A DNA stretch of 59,988 nt, from assembly GCA_902572075.1 (NCBI GenBank), contig CACGER010000006.1:1-59988 (forward strand). The letters are read 5' to 3'. Below are positions 18,333-29,028 of the stretch, piece after piece; within the stretch, counting starts at the first letter, position 1, and each line of letters opens with the position of its first letter. A program made the position numbers and the translations under genes. This DNA is from an uncultured Prochlorococcus sp. GTDB lineage: Bacteria > Cyanobacteriota > Cyanobacteriia > PCC-6307 > Cyanobiaceae. The notes under the pieces were generated by a model. The model was not told where the DNA came from. It did no database searches and was given only the letters and a program-made list of their open reading frames with translations.

Positions 18333-21089
18333 TCAGCTAGGTTTGAAAATAATCTCATTTTTTTTAGTGGGGTTAAGCTTAATCGTGATATTTTTTTTGT
18401 TTTTAAAGTTATCCTCTAAAAGTTTTGCAGCTAAGGGATTTTCTATTTGTCTTCTGAGTTCCCTGCTAAGTGGCCTGGCACCATATTCAGGTTCGTAAGA
18501 ATCGTTTGCAATTTTGTTGATAACTTTTTTGTCTATAGCGATATTTATATTTTGCTCAAGTAGAAGGTTCTTTAAATCTTCTGTTTGTAGAATGATTATT
18601 TTTTGAAGTTCATCAATAGATAATGGATCAAACTTTACTACTTCGTCAATTCTATTTAAAAATTCAGGTCTAAAAATTGAGGACAAAGCATTTCTAATTG
18701 AATCATCTAGAGTTTGTTGATCTTTTTCTAACTTCTCCTCACTTTTAGAAATCTTTTGTGAATACTCAAGTATAGATTTACCAGCTAGGTTACTTGTCAT
18801 GATGATTACGGTATTTTTGAAATCTACGGTCCTTCCTTGAGAGTCCGTTAATCTTCCTTCATCTAAGACTTGCAAAAGGATATTAAATACTTCTGTATGT
18901 GCTTTTTCTATCTCATCAAGAAGTATTACTGAATAGGGTTTACGCCTTACGGCTTCAGTTAATTGACCTCCCTCTTCATAACCAACATAACCTGGAGGAG
19001 CTCCCAAAAGTCTTGCTACGGCATTTTTCTCCATATATTCACTCATGTCTAATCTTAAAAGTGCGTCTTCCTCATCAAATAAAGCTGTTGCAAGAGATTT
19101 TGCTAATTCGGTTTTACCAACACCCGTAGGACCCATAAACAAGAAAGATCCAATAGGTCTTTTAGGACTTTTCATGCCAACGCGAGCTCTTCTAATTGCG
19201 GCAGAAACAGATTCTATAGCTTTTTCTTGTCCAATAACTTTCTCACTTAGTTCTGTTTCTAGATTGACTAATTTCTTACGTTCATTTGAAACTACTTTAG
19301 AAATTGGAATACCTGTGATTTTCGAGATAACATCAGCAATATCATCAGGTTCAACTTGATATTTAAAAGGGAAATTTCTATTTTTCTTTATTTTATTAAA
19401 GTTCTCTTCAACTTTTTGTATTTCATTTTCTATTTCAGTTAACTCTTCTTCAAGCTTTTCTAAATAATCCAGATCATTTTCAATTTCGTGATTTGATTTA
19501 TCTTTAATTTGTTTGGTTAGTTTATCTTCTTCTTTCATCAAAATAGAAAATTGCTCCATTTCTTCTTGCAAATTGTTCCAATTTTCCAAAAGAACGTTTA
19601 ATTTTACCTCTGATTGTTGTCTCATATTCAATAGTTTTTCTTGAGCTTCAATATTTTCTCCTTTCAAATTATTCAGTTTTTCATCAATAGTATTTATTTT
19701 GTTCTCTTGTTGAAGAATTATTTGAGGCTTATTATTTGATTCGATTTTTAACTGTGCAGCTGCTTCATCAATTAAATCTATTGCTTTATCAGGAAGACAT
19801 TTATCGCTTATATATCTATCAGCTAATTTTGCAGAATAGTTGACAGCCTCTTCAGAAATTTTTATGCCATGGTGTGACTCATATTTCTTTTTGATACCTT
19901 GTAGTATTTTTGCGCTTAATTCTACTGAAGGTTCATTAACAGCTATCTTTTGAAAGCAATTATTCAATGCCTGATCTTTTTCAATAGTTTCACGAAATTT
20001 CTCAGGTGTTGTTGTACCGATACATCTAAGTTCTCCTTCAGCTAGTAAAGGTTTTAAGATATTACTAATGTCTGTAGTAGATCTGTCAGAACTTAATATT
20101 GAGTGAATTTCATCAATAAATAGAATCATTCCTTGACTTGGATTGTTTAGCTCCTGCATTATTAAGCTTAGTCTTTCCTCTAGTTGGCCTCTAAATTTGG
20201 TCCCGGAAACTAAAGCACCTAAGTCAAGTGAAATAATTTTTAAGTCTTTTAAAGAATTAGGAACTTTGTTTTCTACAATTAATTGTGCAAGTAATTTTGC
20301 TATTGAGGTTTTACCAACTCCAGGATTACCGATAAGTATAGGATTATTTTTGTTTCTCCTGCAGAGTACCCTCATTAAATTATTGATCTCATTTTCTCTT
20401 CCTAGAACAGGATCCAGTAAGCCTTTTTTTGCTGATTCTGTTAAATCCTTTCCATAAATTGAAAGTGCATTTTCATCTTTTTTAACTTGTTTTTTGGTTT
20501 CAATTTGAAGTTCACTTTTAGGTAATGGAACAATAGCTTTTTCAAATTTTCCTTCTTTAACTGAAGTCTCTTTGTTTGATTCAAAATTAGATTTATTATT
20601 TATCTCAATTAAGTTCTTATAGTTAAAAGAGTCTTTTGATTGATTGATATTTGGAAAAAACTTTAATTCTTCCTCTAATTTTTCCATTGAAAGATTGCCT
20701 TCTTCAAAAACATAATTTCCAATTCTTAAATCCCTTCCAAGAGCAATTAGTAAATGAGGGATTTCTATTAATTTTGATCCCCATTGAATTTTAATCTGAT
20801 TCGCATTATCTAATAAAATTTCTAAATCTTCTCCTATAGTAAAAATATCTGAATCATTTGTTGGTGTTTCTTCTAAAAAATCTTCTGTTATGTCTAAAAC
20901 AGTATCTTGGTCGATTGATAATTTTTCAATGAAAGTAAAGAATTCACTTGATGAGAACAATGTATGAATTATGTGTTCAATATTAAATTCGCTATGATCC
21001 CATTTTTTTGCGGTTTCTTCCCCTAATAAAAGAAGATTCCAACTGATATCGCTAAAAAGTTCAGGACTGGATGTAAGTGTTTCTCTCAT
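18333..21089 (-). CDS. clpB2: ClpB-type disaggregase paralogue (ClpB2), Hsp100 family
   Basis: A 918-aa two-domain AAA+ protein. Order: divergent N-domain (about 1-145); a charged linker of about 60 residues; NBD1 with Walker A GNPGVGKT (about 253-260), pore loop GTKFRGQLEERL and Walker B MILFIDEIHS; a coiled M-domain of about 120 residues; NBD2 with GPTGVGKTE (about 652-660), GYVGYEEGG pore loop, VILLDEIEKAH and FRPEFLNRIDEVVKF. The long M-domain and absence of a ClpP-binding loop point to ClpB, not ClpC. Compared with E. coli ClpB, the ALERRF arginine-finger region of NBD1 reads ALNNCF (residues 374-379), so both arginines are lost; the NBD2 arginine in NRIDE is kept. The N-domain is also poorly conserved. 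It precedes secE by about 60 bases. Confidence 0.93.
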   Translation of the reverse strand: MRETLTSSPELFSDISWNLLLLGEETAKKWDHSEFNIEHIIHTLFSSSEFFTFIEKLSIDQDTVLDITEDFLEETPTNDSDIFTIGEDLEILLDNANQIKIQWGSKLIEIPHLLIALGRDLRIGNYVFEEGNLSMEKLEEELKFFPNINQSKDSFNYKNLIEINNKSNFESNKETSVKEGKFEKAIVPLPKSELQIETKKQVKKDENALSIYGKDLTESAKKGLLDPVLGRENEINNLMRVLCRRNKNNPILIGNPGVGKTSIAKLLAQLIVENKVPNSLKDLKIISLDLGALVSGTKFRGQLEERLSLIMQELNNPSQGMILFIDEIHSILSSDRSTTDISNILKPLLAEGELRCIGTTTPEKFRETIEKDQALNNCFQKIAVNEPSVELSAKILQGIKKKYESHHGIKISEEAVNYSAKLADRYISDKCLPDKAIDLIDEAAAQLKIESNNKPQIILQQENKINTIDEKLNNLKGENIEAQEKLLNMRQQSEVKLNVLLENWNNLQEEMEQFSILMKEEDKLTKQIKDKSNHEIENDLDYLEKLEEELTEIENEIQKVEENFNKIKKNRNFPFKYQVEPDDIADVISKITGIPISKVVSNERKKLVNLETELSEKVIGQEKAIESVSAAIRRARVGMKSPKRPIGSFLFMGPTGVGKTELAKSLATALFDEEDALLRLDMSEYMEKNAVARLLGAPPGYVGYEEGGQLTEAVRRKPYSVILLDEIEKAHTEVFNILLQVLDEGRLTDSQGRTVDFKNTVIIMTSNLAGKSILEYSQKISKSEEKLEKDQQTLDDSIRNALSSIFRPEFLNRIDEVVKFDPLSIDELQKIIILQTEDLKNLLLEQNINIAIDKKVINKIANDSYEPEYGARPLSRELRRQIENPLAAKLLEDNFKNKKNITIKLNPTKKNEIIFKPS

Positions 21090-21348
21090 AAACTATAAAA
21101 ACTATAGTTGATTATTAATTAATATTCTAAATAGTATTTGGATGAATAATCATCCAATAATTTTCAAATTGTAAGATGAATCTTAAAAATAATGTTTATG
21201 AGATAGGAAGCGAGTTTTAGAATTAATAAAAGCTTTAAATAATATCTAAGTTACACTGAAACTAAAAAATTATATTTGGTTAACATATTTATTTCAGATA
21301 TTAGCCAAATAGTTCAGCTATTAATAGGATTTAAATAGTAGTAATTAA

Positions 21349-22644
<1,296 letters not shown>

Positions 22645-22648
22645 TTTT

Positions 22649-24316
22649 TTAGCGCTTAAGTTTTTCTAAACGTGAGCCTTTTCTCATACTTAATTGGCAT
22701 TTTATCCAATCAATACTTATTGGTAGTGCAAAAAAAATTGGCAACAACGCAAAATTATTTTGTTTATTGGTCACAAGTAAGGCAGATGCAATTGATAAGC
22801 TTCCTATAAGAATTGAATGGCCTAAAGTTTTTTGAGCAGTAAACATTTTTTTGAATTGCCTATCAGACTCTCCCATTCTTATTTGCAATTGTAGATCGCC
22901 CTGCTCTAATCTTTCTAAACTTTCATCTATCCTTTTGGGAATTCCAACAGCTTTCGATCCTAGTTCACCTACTTGCCTTCCAAATTGGTTAATTAAATCG
23001 TTGGGAGTTTGATTATTTGAAGTCATAAGTTCTATTAAATAAGGCTTGGTAACTGATACAAGGTTAAACCCTGGATCAAGCATTCTACCAACTCCTTCAA
23101 AAGTTGATAAAGCTCTCATCACAAAGATTAAATCTACTGGCAGTTGAAATGGTGTTTCATAAACAAGTTCGTATAAATCTCCAGATAATTTTTCAATAAT
23201 ATTTGGACTAAATGGCGGAGTTAATGCTTCTTTAAGCATCAACCTGACTAATCTTCTGACTGGTCCTACATCAATATCTTTTGAAATTAGCCCAGCTTGT
23301 TGTAATTGACTGACAAGTGATGAGGCGTCTCTAAGAGCAGCAGCCTTAACCATTCCTCCTAATCTAGTTTGAAGATTATTTGAGATATTGCCCATCATTC
23401 CAAAATCATAAAAAATTAATTTGCCTTCTTTTGAAACTGCTAGATTCCCTGGATGAGGGTCTGCATGAAAAAAACCGTAATTTACTAATTGTTTTAAGTA
23501 GCTGATTGCACCAATTTCTGCAATTTTAGGTAAATCAATTTCTTGTGATTGTAATTTTGCTAAATCGCTTATTTTTGTTCCTTCTAGATAACTTAAACAA
23601 AGCACTTTTTCACTGCTCATATCCCAAATTACCTCAGGAACTTCAACATTTTCATCATCAAGAAATTGCTGTCTAAATCTAGCTGCATATTGTGCTTCAC
23701 AATTAAAATCAAGTTCTTTCATGAGAACTTTCCTACACTCTTTAGCAATCTCTACCCAGTTTCTACCTCGACTCCAATTCTTATTTTTCTGCAACAACCC
23801 TGCTATTTGTTGCATTATGCCCAAATCAATAATAAACAATTCTTTTAAATTGGGTCTTTGAACTTTAAATACTACTTTCTTACCATCTTTTAAAGTCGCC
23901 CTATGAACCTGGGCTAGTGATGCTGATCCAACCGGATCACATATTATTTGATCTATTTCATTGAACTTAGATCCTAGTTCATCTCTTATAGTCTCTTCAA
24001 CTTGCGCAAATGAAAAATTAGGAACTTGATCCTGTAATTTAGATAATTCCTGTATCCAGGTATTAGGAATTAAATCAGGTCTCGCTGATAATAATTGTCC
24101 AATTTTAATAAATGCTGAACCAAGTTTTATTAATTGATTAGTAAACGCTCTGGCTCTTTTAATTTGGACCCTACTTTTTTCATTTTTCTTAGTTTGGAAA
24201 ATTGTAAATCTAATATTATCTATCCACAAATTTATTAAAAGCGAAATCAGAGTTATCCAAATAAGTAAGGCCCTCTTCACTTTTTTTAAACGATAATGAA
24301 GAATGTGATAACTCAT
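22649..24316 (-). CDS. ABC1/UbiB (ADCK) atypical kinase family protein
   Basis: A 555-aa member of the UbiB/ABC1 family of atypical protein kinase-like ATPases, linked in other organisms to quinone and lipid metabolism; cyanobacterial and chloroplast members (ABC1K) associate with thylakoids and plastoglobules. Visible are the KxGQ-type motif GQLLSARPDLIP (about 72-83), the alanine-rich nucleotide loop DPVGSASLAQVHRA (about 126-139), KVQRPN with the catalytic lysine, HADPHPGN (about 287-294) and the metal-binding YDFGMMG. The C-terminus has hydrophobic stretches that may anchor it. The start overlaps the end of the upstream 105-aa gene by 4 bases. Confidence 0.92.
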   Translation of the reverse strand: MSYHILHYRLKKVKRALLIWITLISLLINLWIDNIRFTIFQTKKNEKSRVQIKRARAFTNQLIKLGSAFIKIGQLLSARPDLIPNTWIQELSKLQDQVPNFSFAQVEETIRDELGSKFNEIDQIICDPVGSASLAQVHRATLKDGKKVVFKVQRPNLKELFIIDLGIMQQIAGLLQKNKNWSRGRNWVEIAKECRKVLMKELDFNCEAQYAARFRQQFLDDENVEVPEVIWDMSSEKVLCLSYLEGTKISDLAKLQSQEIDLPKIAEIGAISYLKQLVNYGFFHADPHPGNLAVSKEGKLIFYDFGMMGNISNNLQTRLGGMVKAAALRDASSLVSQLQQAGLISKDIDVGPVRRLVRLMLKEALTPPFSPNIIEKLSGDLYELVYETPFQLPVDLIFVMRALSTFEGVGRMLDPGFNLVSVTKPYLIELMTSNNQTPNDLINQFGRQVGELGSKAVGIPKRIDESLERLEQGDLQLQIRMGESDRQFKKMFTAQKTLGHSILIGSLSIASALLVTNKQNNFALLPIFFALPISIDWIKCQLSMRKGSRLEKLKR

Positions 24317-24630
24317 TGAATTTGATTATTTATGGTTTTATTAAAGAGATCAATTTGCTTATTGATAGCTTCAATTTCATTTAAAGCTTTTTTTATTGTG
24401 GAATCTTGATAAGTATTTTTAGACTCATTTTCTTGAATATTTTCGGCCTTTTTCATTCTTGAGGCTTCTTCGATTATGGATTCTTTCAAACTATCAAATT
24501 CTTTTTTGAGAATTTCTGGAGCATCCTGAGCAATATTTGTTGCTTCTTCAATTTTTTCAACCAATATCTCATTTAATTTTTGGGTTACTTTCTTAATGGC
24601 AGCTTTTAGAAGGTAATCAGAGTTGGTCAT
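24313..24630 (-). CDS. Conserved small coiled-coil protein of unknown function
   Basis: I do not recognise a characterised family. The 105-aa product is highly charged and mostly predicted helix, with long heptad-like Leu/Ile/Glu/Lys runs from about residue 8 to 65 and again 80 to 105, and no signal peptide, membrane segment or cysteines. It overlaps the start of the UbiB-family kinase by 4 bases (ATGA arrangement), so it is translated in the same operon and may be a partner of that kinase. Upstream is a 253-base gap shared with the divergent TrxB-like gene. Confidence 0.8.
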   Translation of the reverse strand: MTNSDYLLKAAIKKVTQKLNEILVEKIEEATNIAQDAPEILKKEFDSLKESIIEEASRMKKAENIQENESKNTYQDSTIKKALNEIEAINKQIDLFNKTINNQIQ

Positions 24631-24883
24631 GAAAAATATAATGTTTCTACGGCAATTGATTTTTCGATATGACCTAATAATAGATCAATACAGAACATTT
24701 CACGTAACTGATCATTTTGATAATTAATATTTATGTTTTTCCTATGTAAGTTTGTTTCTATATTATGCTTTTTTCTATTTTTTCTTTTAACTTATATCTA
24801 TATAAAGGTTTAGATATTTACATTAAAAATATCTTCTAACCAAGAACTCATCTAATTAACTACTAAAAAGGAGTTTTTAAAAA

Positions 24884-25840
24884 TTGGAAATCATTGAGTC
24901 AGATGTAGTTATTATCGGAGGAGGCCCGGCCGGATGTACTTGCGCACTCTATACATCTCGTTCAAACTTAAAGACAGTAATTTTAGATAAAAATCCATCT
25001 GTTGGTGCCTTAGCAATAACTCATCAAATAGCTAATTATCCAGGTGTTCCTGTTGATATAAGTGGGGAAAAATTACTTACTCTAATGAGAGAACAGGCAG
25101 TGCAATACGGCACAGACTATAGAAGAGCACAAGTGTTTGGAATAGACGCTAGTGGAGAATGGAAAATGGTTTATACACCCGAAGGCACTTTTAAAGCTAA
25201 AGCACTTGTACTCGCAAGTGGAGCTATGGGTAGGCCTGCATCATTTAAGGGAGAAGCGGATTTTCTTGGTAAAGGAGTAAGTTATTGTGCTACGTGTGAT
25301 GGTGCTTTTTATAAAAATAGAGAAGTTGCCGTTGTTGGAGTGAATAAGGAGGCAATTGAAGAGGCAACTGTTCTAACTAAATTTGCATCAACTGTGCATT
25401 GGATTACATCAAGTGATCCTAAATCAGATAATGAAGAAGCTATGGAATTGATGGATAATTCAAATATAAAACATTGGAGTAGAACAAGATTATTGGAAAT
25501 TTTGGGTGATGATATGGGTGTGAATGGGGTTGTAGTAAAAAATAAGCAAGAAGAAAATCCTATTAATTTAAATTTAGATGGAGTATTTGTTTATATGAGT
25601 GGTTCAAAACCTATTACTGATTTTTTAGGCGATCAAATTGCTTTAAAAGAAGACGGAGGAGTTATTGTTGATGACTTTATGTCTACAAACTCAGATGGAG
25701 TATGGGCTATTGGAGACATAAGAAATACACCATTTAAGCAAGCAGTAGTTGCGGCTTCTGATGGATGTATTGCTGCAATGTCAATTGATAGATACTTAAA
25801 TAGTCGAAAAAATATAAGAGTAGATTGGATTCATTCTTAA
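24884..25840 (+). CDS. Thioredoxin-reductase-like flavoprotein disulfide oxidoreductase, NADPH motif degenerate
   Basis: A 318-aa protein with the fold of low-molecular-weight thioredoxin reductase. FAD-binding motif VVIIGGGPAGCTCALYTS (about 8-25), redox-active CATC at 135-138 and the C-terminal FAD motif GVWAIGDIRNTPFKQAVVAA are intact. The NADPH-binding half is altered: where reductases have GGGDSA...EEA the sequence reads GVNKEAIEEA (153-162), and where HRRxxxR should bind the 2'-phosphate it reads ITSSDPKS (174-181). NADPH is therefore unlikely to be the donor; related enzymes lacking these motifs use ferredoxin or another carrier. The TTG start at 24884 is supported by an AAAAAGGAG ribosome-binding site 10 bases before it. 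Annotating it simply as NADPH-thioredoxin reductase would be unsafe. Confidence 0.9.
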   Translation: MEIIESDVVIIGGGPAGCTCALYTSRSNLKTVILDKNPSVGALAITHQIANYPGVPVDISGEKLLTLMREQAVQYGTDYRRAQVFGIDASGEWKMVYTPEGTFKAKALVLASGAMGRPASFKGEADFLGKGVSYCATCDGAFYKNREVAVVGVNKEAIEEATVLTKFASTVHWITSSDPKSDNEEAMELMDNSNIKHWSRTRLLEILGDDMGVNGVVVKNKQEENPINLNLDGVFVYMSGSKPITDFLGDQIALKEDGGVIVDDFMSTNSDGVWAIGDIRNTPFKQAVVAASDGCIAAMSIDRYLNSRKNIRVDWIHS

Positions 25841-25862
25841 AAATAAATATTGCTTCTTTAGT

Positions 25863-26144
25863 TTAAAGGGGTGTTGCTTCAGAAATATAAGCTACTCCTC
25901 CGTAGTAGCTTAAATCGTCCCTGATGTTATCTCTCATTTTATCTATTAATTCTTGCTCACAAAAAACAATTACATGAGCATTTGCTCCTAATCCTGTAAA
26001 TTCCATATCTTCAGTAACAACTCTTTCAGGCCCTCTGCCTGTGGCGTGCTTCATAACTGTATATCCAGGAACATTAGCTTTTTCTAATGTTTTAATGATT
26101 GCATCTAGTTCTCTTTCACTAAATATCAAGTCTAATCTTTTCAT
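25863..26144 (-). CDS. sbtB: PII-like signalling protein SbtB
   Basis: PII-family regulator of the bicarbonate transporter SbtA, known in cyanobacteria to bind adenyl nucleotides including cAMP. The 93-aa protein has the PII-like ferredoxin fold: KRLDLIFSERELDAIIKTLEKANVPGYTVMK, followed by a T-loop with GRGPERVV and ending AYISEATPL. Its start comes two bases after sbtA stops, so it is the last gene of the sulP-sbtA-sbtB operon. It lacks the C-terminal extension with a paired-cysteine CGPxGC redox loop seen in some cyanobacterial SbtB proteins; the chain ends right after the last strand. Confidence 0.9.
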   Translation of the reverse strand: MKRLDLIFSERELDAIIKTLEKANVPGYTVMKHATGRGPERVVTEDMEFTGLGANAHVIVFCEQELIDKMRDNIRDDLSYYGGVAYISEATPL

Positions 26145-26146
26145 TT

Positions 26147-27145
26147 TTATAAAGGGGACAATGGAATAATGGTATTTACTAAACTCATATATATGGGAAT
26201 GCCAAGAACTATATTAAATGGGAAAGTTAGACCTAGTGTAGTTGAAATATAATAACTAGATTTAGCTTCTGGAACTGTCATCCTCATAGCTGCAGGAACT
26301 GCTAAATAAGAGGCGCTTGCACATAGAACCACAAATAAAAGTGCGTTGCCAGGTCCTAAAGATAAAAATCTTGCAACGAAAACACCAATAAATGCGTTAA
26401 ATAAAGGCATAAAAATAGCAAAGCCAATCAGGAACGAACCAGCATTCTTCAGTCTCGGTAATCTTTGAGCAGCGACTATGCCCATATCTAACAAGAAGAA
26501 GCATTCTGCTCCATAGAATAATTGTCCAGTAAAAGGCTCCATTTTTGCAATCCCTGAAGGATTACTGTAAGCAGTAAGAAATCCTACAATTAAGCTTGAG
26601 AGTAATAAATAAACTGAACCATTCAAAAGTGATTCGTGTAATATTGCGCTTAAATGCATTTTTCTAGATTTTGGTCTATTTTTGGGAGCTGCAAATTTCA
26701 CAAGCAATAATCCAACAATTATCGCAGGAGATTCCATTAAAGCTAAGGCGCCAACCATAAACCCATCAAAGGCTATTTTTTGACTTTCCAAAAAACTTTC
26801 TGCGGAAATAAATGTAACAGCACTAATTGAACCGTATGCTGCTGCTATTGCGGCTGAATTAAAGACATCAAACTTAAATCTTAAAATTAAAAATCCAATC
26901 AGCGGGATTACAAGTGACATCAGTATTGCAGCACTCAAAGTAGGCAATACTTGAGCTGTAAAACCACTTTTTTGTATCTCTATACCTCCTTTAAACCCAA
27001 TAGCTAGTAGAAGATATAAGGAGAAGAGTTTAGGTAATGGAGCGGGAATTTCTAAATCAGATTTAAAGAGTACTGATATTGCTCCAATCAAAAAGAAAAG
27101 AACTGGCGGGGCTAATACATTTTGCAGAATTGGATTTATTTCCAT
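26147..27145 (-). CDS. sbtA: Sodium-dependent bicarbonate transporter SbtA
   Basis: Plasma-membrane Na+/HCO3- symporter of the carbon-concentrating mechanism. The 332-aa protein is almost wholly hydrophobic with about ten membrane segments in two inverted halves. Recognisable SbtA features are VLAPPVLFFLIGAISVLFKSDLEIP near the N-terminus, LLLAIGFKGGIEI, AAAYGSISAVTFISAESFLE and ALMESPAIIVGLLLV in the first half, and CASASYLAVPAAMRMTVPEA with LGLTFPFNIVLGIPIYM in the second. It sits between sulP (6-base gap) and sbtB (2-base gap). Adjacency with its PII-like regulator strongly supports the call. Confidence 0.95.
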   Translation of the reverse strand: MEINPILQNVLAPPVLFFLIGAISVLFKSDLEIPAPLPKLFSLYLLLAIGFKGGIEIQKSGFTAQVLPTLSAAILMSLVIPLIGFLILRFKFDVFNSAAIAAAYGSISAVTFISAESFLESQKIAFDGFMVGALALMESPAIIVGLLLVKFAAPKNRPKSRKMHLSAILHESLLNGSVYLLLSSLIVGFLTAYSNPSGIAKMEPFTGQLFYGAECFFLLDMGIVAAQRLPRLKNAGSFLIGFAIFMPLFNAFIGVFVARFLSLGPGNALLFVVLCASASYLAVPAAMRMTVPEAKSSYYISTTLGLTFPFNIVLGIPIYMSLVNTIIPLSPL

Positions 27146-27151
27146 AAATTG

Positions 27152-28804
27152 CTATGTTATTTCATTTAAAGCAGTTTCTAAAGCTTCTTTTCTTGTTTCA
27201 ATAATGCCTTCAACTCCAAACTTAGCTAATCTATCTTTGACTTTTTCATTAGCACCAGCAACAAATGCTTTTCGAGAATTATTTTTTGCTTCTTGCATCA
27301 TATCCTCTATTGCCAGAGTCGCAGTAACTCCAAGACGTGGTACATCAGTGATATCTAATATCAAAACTTTGTAGTTTCTTACAAGCATCATTCTCTCAGA
27401 TATGCCTTTAGCTGCTCCAAAACTAAGTGGCCCTTTAAGTCTAAATAGCATTACCTCGCCTGAACATCTATCTAGAAGTGCTTTTTCATCAGCAGGCAAA
27501 GAATTCTTTCCTTGATCATCTTCTGATAAAGGATTATCCTCATCCATACCTTCTAATTGAGTTTCGGTTATTGAATCAATAGTGAGCATATTTGCTATGA
27601 ATACACCCACTAAAACTGCCCAAATTAAATCCCAAAAAACAGTCATTAGGAGTACTCCATACATTACAACTGAAGTTTTTAAAGATAATTTGTGAGCCCT
27701 CCTCAAGAATCCCCAATCAATAATATCTAGGCCTACTTTTATAAGAATTCCTGCTAGCAATGCAGTTGGTATTTGCTCAGCTAAAGGTCCTGCACCAACT
27801 AAAACTATCAACAACACAACCGAGTGAACCATGCCAGAAATTGGAGTTGATCCTCCAGATTTAACATTTATAACTGTTCTCATGGTTGCTCCTGCGCCAG
27901 GTAATCCTGAAAACAGACCTGCAACAGCATTTCCTATTCCTTGACCAATAAGCTCTCTATCAGAATTATGTTTTGTTTGAGAGATATTGTCTGCTACTAG
28001 AGATGTCAGTAAGGAGTCAATTGCACCAAGAACTGCTAGTACTAAGCCAGCTTTGAAAATAATTGGGAAATATTGATTAAAACTTGGGAAATTTAAAGAT
28101 GGAACACCCCTTGGGATTTCTCCAATTCTATCAATAGCTCCATCTCCAAAAATTAATATTGATATTGGGGTAACTATCAATAGGGCCAAGAGAGGAGAAG
28201 GAACCCACTGACTTATTTTTCTAGGAGTAAGAAATACTATACCTAGTGTCATTATTGCTACTCCAATAGCAGCACCATTGGGCTGGAAATTTGAAAATAC
28301 AGTAGTTAAAGATTCGACTACTCCACCTCGAGTGCTAATTCCAAGTAATGGACCAATCTGAAGGGCAATTATTATTACTCCAATACCAGACATAAATCCT
28401 GAAACAACAGAATATGGAACTAAAGTAATGTATTTACCTAATTTTAAAATTCCGAATAATATTTGCAGTAAGCCGCCAATGACTACCGCTGCCATAACTA
28501 AAGGTAAAATTTGTCCTGCAGAAAGATCTCTTGGAACCCCTACTGCTGCTAAGCCTGCTACTACACCTGCAACAGTTACGCTCATAGGACCGGTAGGTCC
28601 ACTTACTTGAGCAGGTGTTCCGCCGAATAATGCTGCTAAAAAACCAACTACAACTGCTCCATATAGTCCATAAATTGCCCCGCCAGGTCCTAATGCAGCA
28701 TTACCAAAAGCAAGAGCGAGAGGTAAAGCCACCACTGCGGCTGTGATGCCTCCAAGAATATCGCCTCTCACATTTTTTAGATGAAATCCATTAATTATTT
28801 TCAA
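27152..28804 (-). CDS. SulP-family anion transporter, probable BicA-like bicarbonate transporter
   Basis: A 550-aa SulP permease: about eleven to fourteen membrane segments from residue 13 to 405 and a C-terminal cytoplasmic STAS domain (about 440-550). The first segment GGITAAVVALPLALAFG and GTPAQVSGPTGPMSVTVAGV correspond to the conserved anion-binding core, and RELIGQGIGNAVAGLFSGLPGAGATMRTVINVKSGG is the SulP signature region. SulP members carry sulfate or, as BicA, bicarbonate. The operon with sbtA and sbtB argues for bicarbonate. It is the first gene of that operon; an AGGAGAGC-like ribosome-binding site lies just before the start at 28804. Confidence 0.92.
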   Translation of the reverse strand: MKIINGFHLKNVRGDILGGITAAVVALPLALAFGNAALGPGGAIYGLYGAVVVGFLAALFGGTPAQVSGPTGPMSVTVAGVVAGLAAVGVPRDLSAGQILPLVMAAVVIGGLLQILFGILKLGKYITLVPYSVVSGFMSGIGVIIIALQIGPLLGISTRGGVVESLTTVFSNFQPNGAAIGVAIMTLGIVFLTPRKISQWVPSPLLALLIVTPISILIFGDGAIDRIGEIPRGVPSLNFPSFNQYFPIIFKAGLVLAVLGAIDSLLTSLVADNISQTKHNSDRELIGQGIGNAVAGLFSGLPGAGATMRTVINVKSGGSTPISGMVHSVVLLIVLVGAGPLAEQIPTALLAGILIKVGLDIIDWGFLRRAHKLSLKTSVVMYGVLLMTVFWDLIWAVLVGVFIANMLTIDSITETQLEGMDEDNPLSEDDQGKNSLPADEKALLDRCSGEVMLFRLKGPLSFGAAKGISERMMLVRNYKVLILDITDVPRLGVTATLAIEDMMQEAKNNSRKAFVAGANEKVKDRLAKFGVEGIIETRKEALETALNEIT

Positions 28805-29028
28805 AGATGCTCTCCTTAAAATAAATACTTAACTAGAAGATATTATCTCTTAATGACGTAAATTTGTGAAAAATGAAGTTTGAGCAAAATATTTTTGTAA
28901 CTTTTTTTCTCTTATTTAGATAAATTTTAGTTAATTTTCCTGAACAAAATGAGTCTCCGATTGATTTAAGTGTGAGGTGAGCGATTAATGTATTAAATAA
29001 ATATTTTTTTAATTTAAATAATATTCAA

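Noticed and set aside
24631-24883. Hidden small gene in the 253-base gap before the TrxB-like gene
   Set aside because: Short frames only, without a ribosome-binding site or conserved sequence; probably two divergent promoters.
28805-29028. Possible regulatory RNA in the 224-base gap before hemB
   Set aside because: AT-rich with no stable hairpin, terminator or known RNA motif that I could see; most likely divergent promoters only.
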